A stretch of 64,000 nt of DNA from Halichondria panicea (Eukaryota; Porifera; Demospongiae; Suberitida; Halichondriidae): positions 11,704,632 through 11,768,631 of the forward strand of contig NC_087377.1 in NCBI RefSeq assembly GCF_963675165.1, written 5' to 3'. Within the stretch, counting starts at the first letter, position 1. Every line of letters begins with the position of its first letter. This document shows, piece by piece, positions 59,335 to 64,000 of this stretch. A program made the position numbers and the translations under genes. The notes beneath the pieces are model-generated. The model was given only the letters and a program-made list of their open reading frames with translations, was not told where the DNA came from and ran no database searches.

Positions 59335-61583
59335 ATGGTTGAATTTTGGATTAAGATGGCCTTGATACTTCAAAGCCTGTTCAAAACGGCAAGTGCAAGT
59401 AAGAATACAGTGAGCAGTATTAAAACATGCAGTTTAATTAGCATATGCAGATTCTGCTTTGATGTCTAGCGCTGGTGATGGCTTGGCCTGCCCCACTATC
59501 TCAGTGGTATTCACCTGCTCTGTTAGTAGAAGTTCACTTTTATGGGAAGTGGATCCTCCACCTGCATGGCGTGATTACTGCGCAGTTGACACAAGTGGTG
59601 TCTTCTGCTTCTACTGAGCTATTACAAATAGGGGTAGAACGTTTCATGTTTCAAGCAGCTAGAACTGAATTTAGTAGTAATAGCCTCACCTCTACCCTCA
59701 CCACAGTCACTGAGGTGTCCTTGCTGAACGGCACCGTTATGCATTGTATTGGAGAAGCAACAGAATCCCTAACGATCATTGTTGCAGGTGAGACATATTT
59801 ATATAATAGTTTTAATTGAGTTCAACTGATCTCTTACAGAGCCACCCACTTCTCCATCAGCTCCAATGGTGGCTTCACAACAAAACCAAATCAGTTCCTC
59901 TATTATCACTCTGGAGTGGGACCCTCCCTCCTCTACTGGTGGAGTGTCTGTCAGCTATGTCCTCACCATCTCTCCAACACCTCTCTCCGGGTCACCAGTC
60001 ACCGTGGAGACCACCTCAGCACAGATAACCGTCTCCTACAACACTCCCTACAATGTGACAATCAGAGCTGACAACTGTGCAGGATCGAGCAGTGATGTGA
60101 TGGTGATGATTCCTTTTATTGGTTAGATATTACACATACTAGCTTCACTGTTGGCCGTTAGATATTAGCTTCTGCGAATCACTGTAATTTAATCTGCTGC
60201 ATGCAGTTACCTGCCCCTCTAACACAACACCTGCGAATAGAGTGACCATTGTTGGTGCTCCTCCACTGCCTGCACTAGTAGGATCAACACTGAGCTTCAC
60301 TTGCAATGGACAGACGGTATCAGCAACCTGTGAGAGTAATGGACGATGGTCACCTGACCCCGCCACATACGTCTGTCTCTCAGGTAGGTATATTCACTGT
60401 CATGACTGTATACTATAGTCTTTTCTCAGATCTCACCTGTGGCTCTCCTGCTGCACCATCCAATGGCAGTGTGGACGTCAGTGGTGGGACACCACCCTTC
60501 TCACTGGGTTCAGAAGTCACCTATCGCTGTGACGATGGACTGTTCCCCCTTGATGTGAGGACCAGCACATGCGCTGATGTGGGGGGTAGGGGAGAGTGGG
60601 TGGAGAATCCCGGGAGCTTGGTGTGCAGGGAGAGCCCAGGTGAGGCAGCCAATTCCATTTCTAGATCTTGTTTTTAAACTTTACTTCTTTATATGCAGCT
60701 AATTGCACAGTACCCAAGGAGCCCTCCAATGGAACTATAGTGAACTATGAGAGGTTGACTGAGACAGTGTTGGAGGGAACAGTGCTGACTTACCAGTGTG
60801 ACAGTGGGCTCTCACTGACTGGACCCAACACCATCACTTGCACTAATGCTGGAGTCTGGAGCACTGGGCCTGACACCATCGTGTGTGTGTCACCAACTGA
60901 AGGTGAGGATAATTAACCCGAGGCTCGCAGGCGAACATGGGTTTTAGAAGTCTCTTGTTACCCGAGGCCATACCGCGGCCAGCGGGTATAGTAGTCCGTT
61001 GTCTGTTTACGTATTCTGAGTCTACTCACCTGGATATCATAGTTGTTTTGGAAGGCTTCTTCGCTGACTCTCTTATATAGTTTTGCTGTAAATCATTATT
61101 CTGGTTGTCTTCTGCATGACTATAATTATATAGACCTTAATTCGTGAATTGCTGCTATAGGTTTCCATGATACATTAAATTCTGCGGTTTTCCCAGAGCC
61201 TGTCACATAATGACATAATTTGTATAACAACACAGCTAGTACTCTGGTTGTGATATACTAGTGCTCTATAGTTGTTATCCCTATATAATTATTGCCAATC
61301 CTCCACAGCTCCGACTGTGACAGATGCTACCACACTATCAACTGGTGTAACTCTTGCCATCGGTGTTACTATTACTTTCGTTGCGTCTACTCTCCTTGGA
61401 TTTCTCGCTGGACTCTTAGTGATGTATTCATTCACGCGTAAGAAGGCAGTGTACTACACAAGAAAAACAGCATTATCTGTTGTAGAGCCCACTAAACCAG
61501 TTGGTCCTGTTTATGAGGAGGTGTCACCCAAAGAGGAGATTGAGCTGAACACTAACCAGGCGTATGGACCACTAGGACTGTGA
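59335..61583 (+). pseudogene. G10: class A receptor, frameshifted in Ig
   Basis: Signal peptide 59335-59398 (MVEFWIKMALILQSLFKTAS; an internal Met at 59356 gives a better signal), Ig 59451-59787, FN3 59840-60121, CCP1 60207-60383 (VTCPSNTTP type, as in G4), CCP2 60430-60639, CCP3 60699-60902, TM plus tail 61309-61583. The first half of Ig (LACPTISVVFTC, LLWEVDPP) and second half (LTSTLTTVTEVSLLNG) lie in different frames. Exons sum to one base over a multiple of three, so a +1 shift sits at about 59580-59620. The TM differs from other class A copies (VTITFVASTLLGFLAGLLVM), yet the tail is standard (VYEEV, AYGPLGL). The last intron carries a CCCGAGGC hairpin insertion. Pseudogene or sequence error. 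Confidence 0.78.
60915..61010. repeat. GC-rich hairpin in the last G10 intron
   Basis: AACCCGAGGCTCGCAGGCGA, then ACCCGAGGCCATACCGCGGC, then CAGCGGGTATAGTAGTC. The same module (CCGAGG, CGGCC, GGGTATAGTAG) is at about 28305-28390 and 62607-62650 in inverted or direct form. Dispersed hairpin repeat. Confidence 0.5.
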
Positions 61584-61888
61584 AACTTCGTGCTATTAAT
61601 ACTAATAGTAGATAATTATATAATTATTATTTTCTAGCCAGTATTATGTAGCTAGTGTTCATCTATAGATTGGTAATGATTTGTTTGAAAACAATAATTA
61701 TAAACAATAATAATTATAGCACATTCATTAATAATATCAACAAAGAAACAAGTACACATTGTTCAGTTACTGTTCTGTCAACCTATATACAGTGAAAAGG
61801 AAGTGCATCAGTACATAAGAAAAATAAGCAATTGCAATGTACTTGTATAAGCTACACACATGTAGACAGTCTGCCATTACGCAAAGAT
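61584..61888. other. 3' flank of G10
   Basis: AT-rich, with many ATAATTAT motifs. Nothing coding seen. Confidence 0.3.
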
Positions 61889-64000
61889 TCACGTTGGATG
61901 GTGTTGTTACAGGGTGAGGTGAGACAGCTTGTCCATTCCAGCAGACTGTACCAGGCATTGTCACTGCTCTGTATAGGCACTCCTGCATGGTATAGGTGTG
62001 TGTGTGTGTGAGGGGGGAGGGAGACATGTAAACTAGAGCATTGAAGTGCAAACCCTCGGCTGGTAACATGTGATTATAAAGAAACCAGAAGAGTGGTATA
62101 ATGCAGTGCATGTAGTAATGTATGTCTAGCAACTCAGGAGCAATAAAACAAACCAAACTGGCCGGAGGCATGCATGCTGAAACATTTAAGAACAGAGCTT
62201 TAGTGGTACATAAGACATGCACTGTGGACTAGGTCCTAGTCTAGGATCACAGTAAAGAAGCCTGGAGTCTTAGAGAAGTATGGCTGCTGGAGTAGGATCC
62301 CCATGCAGAGTCAGCTAACAGAGAATCAACAAACCAGTCACAATTCTAGCTTTCTATTGTAGTGACCCTTTTCCACTGTTCCTGGTACAGGATCACTTCA
62401 GCTGTAAATACGTAGGGTACCTCGAATAAAGGCCACGTACAGTTAGCTAGCTGCACCGTGCAAGTTCAAGCTTCTCGCTTTTATTCTACAACAAAACTGT
62501 AACATCGAAATCTGCCACTATTAACTTGTGTGTGGAGGCTATCCATGCTGTAGACACAGTGCTATGGCATCTAGGTGAGTAGACTCACCAAACAGACAAA
62601 GAAACCAACGTACTACTATACCTATGGCCGCCCACGCGCGCCTCGGGTAATAAGTGGAGTATGCAGATCTACAATGTACATTATCAAAACCGTATAGCGG
62701 GTATATTTCGAGGGTATAAATTTTCGCGGATGTGCCTTTAGAAAGATTTTTGCGGATTTAATTTTCGTGGAATAGCGCCTTTTTTGCAGCATGCATGCAT
62801 GCATGGAATATTAAATTCACGGTTATAAATGTTCGCGGTTCATGCCTAATCCGCGGCGAAAACCACAAACATTTTTATACTCTCGAAATATACCCTCTAT
62901 ACGGTTTGAAATAGTTGTAGGAAACAAGGACACAAAGTGTTTTGGAGCATAATTATGGCTTCTACACATTCCTAACAACTTACCAGGATAGAGTTCAGGA
63001 ATAGATCGACGTGTCTCTTGAACACTCTCTTACCCAGCGACTTGGCAAACACTTTAAAGCTGTGGGAGAAGAATGAGGGGTGAGGGTGTGTGATGTGTGT
63101 GGATATGCTATGTGATTGAGGGTGTAGTGGGGTATGGGATAAAGGTATGTTGTGTAGATTGGGTATACTTTGTACATGTGCATGTGGTATAAATATCCAA
63201 CTGTGGACAGAGAGAGAGAGAAAGTGTTAGAGCAACATTGAACACATGCACTCAAGATACCGTATAGTCACAACACATAATACAACACAAATACTGTACC
63301 AAGCATTACATGTTCTGTGGAATGCACTTCTTACAGTGTCAACTTTTGAGGACATTAATCTGTTTTAGTGAAGAACTGGTGTCTAAGAAATTTCATCCCA
63401 TACACTATCCCTAAAGAAACTGGAGAGCTACTTTCATATATCTTATTCATCTCACCAGTTTGAGCAGTGTCTCCAGGAGGTTGATGTGTTGAGGGTAGTG
63501 TCTGTGTTGTAGTGTCTCAGCACAGAGGGGGAGGAGGGAGGACACTCGGTCACCACACCCACTCACACCACTCAGCTCTCCAAGCACAATAATGAAACTG
63601 GAGAGGGGGGTACAAGATTAGTAAAACTGCCTCAATTTACATCACACAACACATTCACAAGCTGTACTCAACCTTGGATCCACTAGCTAGTGACCACCAC
63701 ATTTACATGTATACCACATGCACATGCAAAGTACCTTATCAAACACATCTTTGTACATGATCAGTACACCTAATCTACACAACATCAACATACCTTTATC
63801 CCATATATACCCCACTACACCCTCAATCACATAGCATATCCACACATATCACACACCCTCACTCTTCTCCCACAGCTCTCCCGGCTTGTGATAGTGTGAG
63901 TCCATACATCCTCCCCTCCTCATTTTGGGGTCACTGAACCACACCGGTACATCTGCTGGTCTGGGTTGTCATGATTACGATGCACCACGCCAAATACAGC
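61889..64000 (-). pseudogene. HEAT-like gene copy at the window end (exons A, C, D, E)
   Basis: Exon A from about 63863 beyond the window edge, exon C 63456-63575 (SGCGDRVSSLLPLCAETLQH), exon D 62984-63051 (VFAKSLGKRVFKRHVDLFL), exon E from the stop near 61889. Exon C is the cleanest in the window, with an intact acceptor and donor. Between D and E lie dispersed repeats (62030-62600) and a MITE (62690-62904). The gene may continue past position 64000. Confidence 0.45.
62690..62904. mobile_element. MITE with CCGTATAG ends
   Basis: Ends CCGTATAGCGGGTATATTTC and CGAAATATACCCTCTATACG(G), inverted. Same terminal CCGTATA as the elements at 23423 and 53847, but the flanks are AAA/TTT rather than TA, so the border may lie 1-2 bp out. 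Confidence 0.7.

Overview
The window reads as nuclear DNA of an animal, probably a sponge (Porifera) or another early-branching marine invertebrate. The evidence is many small phase-1 exons with introns often of only 45-110 bp, Ig/FN3/sushi (CCP) cell-surface genes in a tandem array, AT-rich spacers full of MITEs, a LINE with a poly-A tail and a Ginger-type DNA transposon. Nothing prokaryotic is present (no operons, ribosome binding sites or CRISPR). The sponge assignment is inference.

The main content is a plus-strand array of one receptor family: signal peptide - one Ig-like domain - one FN3 domain - two or three CCP domains - one TM helix - a short tail. Ten loci can be modelled: G1 1023-2999, G2 7193-8796, G3 11700-12632, G4 21797-24365, G5 34788-36202, G6 40284-42353, G7 46389-47991, G8 50875-51795, G9 56190-58267, G10 59335-61583, plus two remnants near 10.1 and 49.3 kb. 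Class A (G1, G4, G6, G9, G10) has three CCPs. Class B (G2, G3, G5, G7, G8) has two CCPs (one in G5), a different promoter and signal peptide, and a GC-AG intron. All exons are phase 1-1. G2, G4, G5 and G9 sum to complete reading frames (441, 518, 399 and 523 aa). G1 is intact but I cannot find its signal exon. G3, G6, G7, G8 and G10 carry frameshifts, stops or truncations. Nearly every copy ends in the same two-tyrosine tail (GPVYEEVSPKEEIELN, then TNQAYGPVGL), while the Ig domains differ strongly. I infer a clustered, birth-and-death immune or self-recognition receptor family with one shared signalling output.

Between the receptors, on the minus strand and mostly tail-to-tail with them, lie repeated and decaying copies of a second gene family, an unrecognised helical-repeat (HEAT-like) protein whose exons recur at about 3.7-5.5, 10.8-11.4, 15.0-15.3, 26.1-27.0, 28.4-34.3, 36.8-38.4, 43.1-44.8, 50.0-50.6, 52.9-54.8 and 61.9-64.0 kb. 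Receptor plus HEAT-like gene forms a repeating unit.

About 12-14 kb is present twice (about 1.88-15.55 and 41.24-53.51 kb). The first copy holds a 1.24 kb LINE (12979-14218) whose empty site survives in the second. Between the copies, 17094-20622 is a Ginger-like DNA transposon with CCGG target duplications and a spliced integrase-Ulp1-PHD gene on the minus strand, sitting in the 5' part of an RPA-like gene fragment. Other mobile DNA: TA-flanked MITEs (23423-23818, 53847-54066), a GTAC-flanked foldback element (37155-38041), a TTAA-flanked piggyBac-like element nested in a larger TIR element (30131-31431), hairpin repeats and minisatellites. No tRNA or rRNA gene was recognised.
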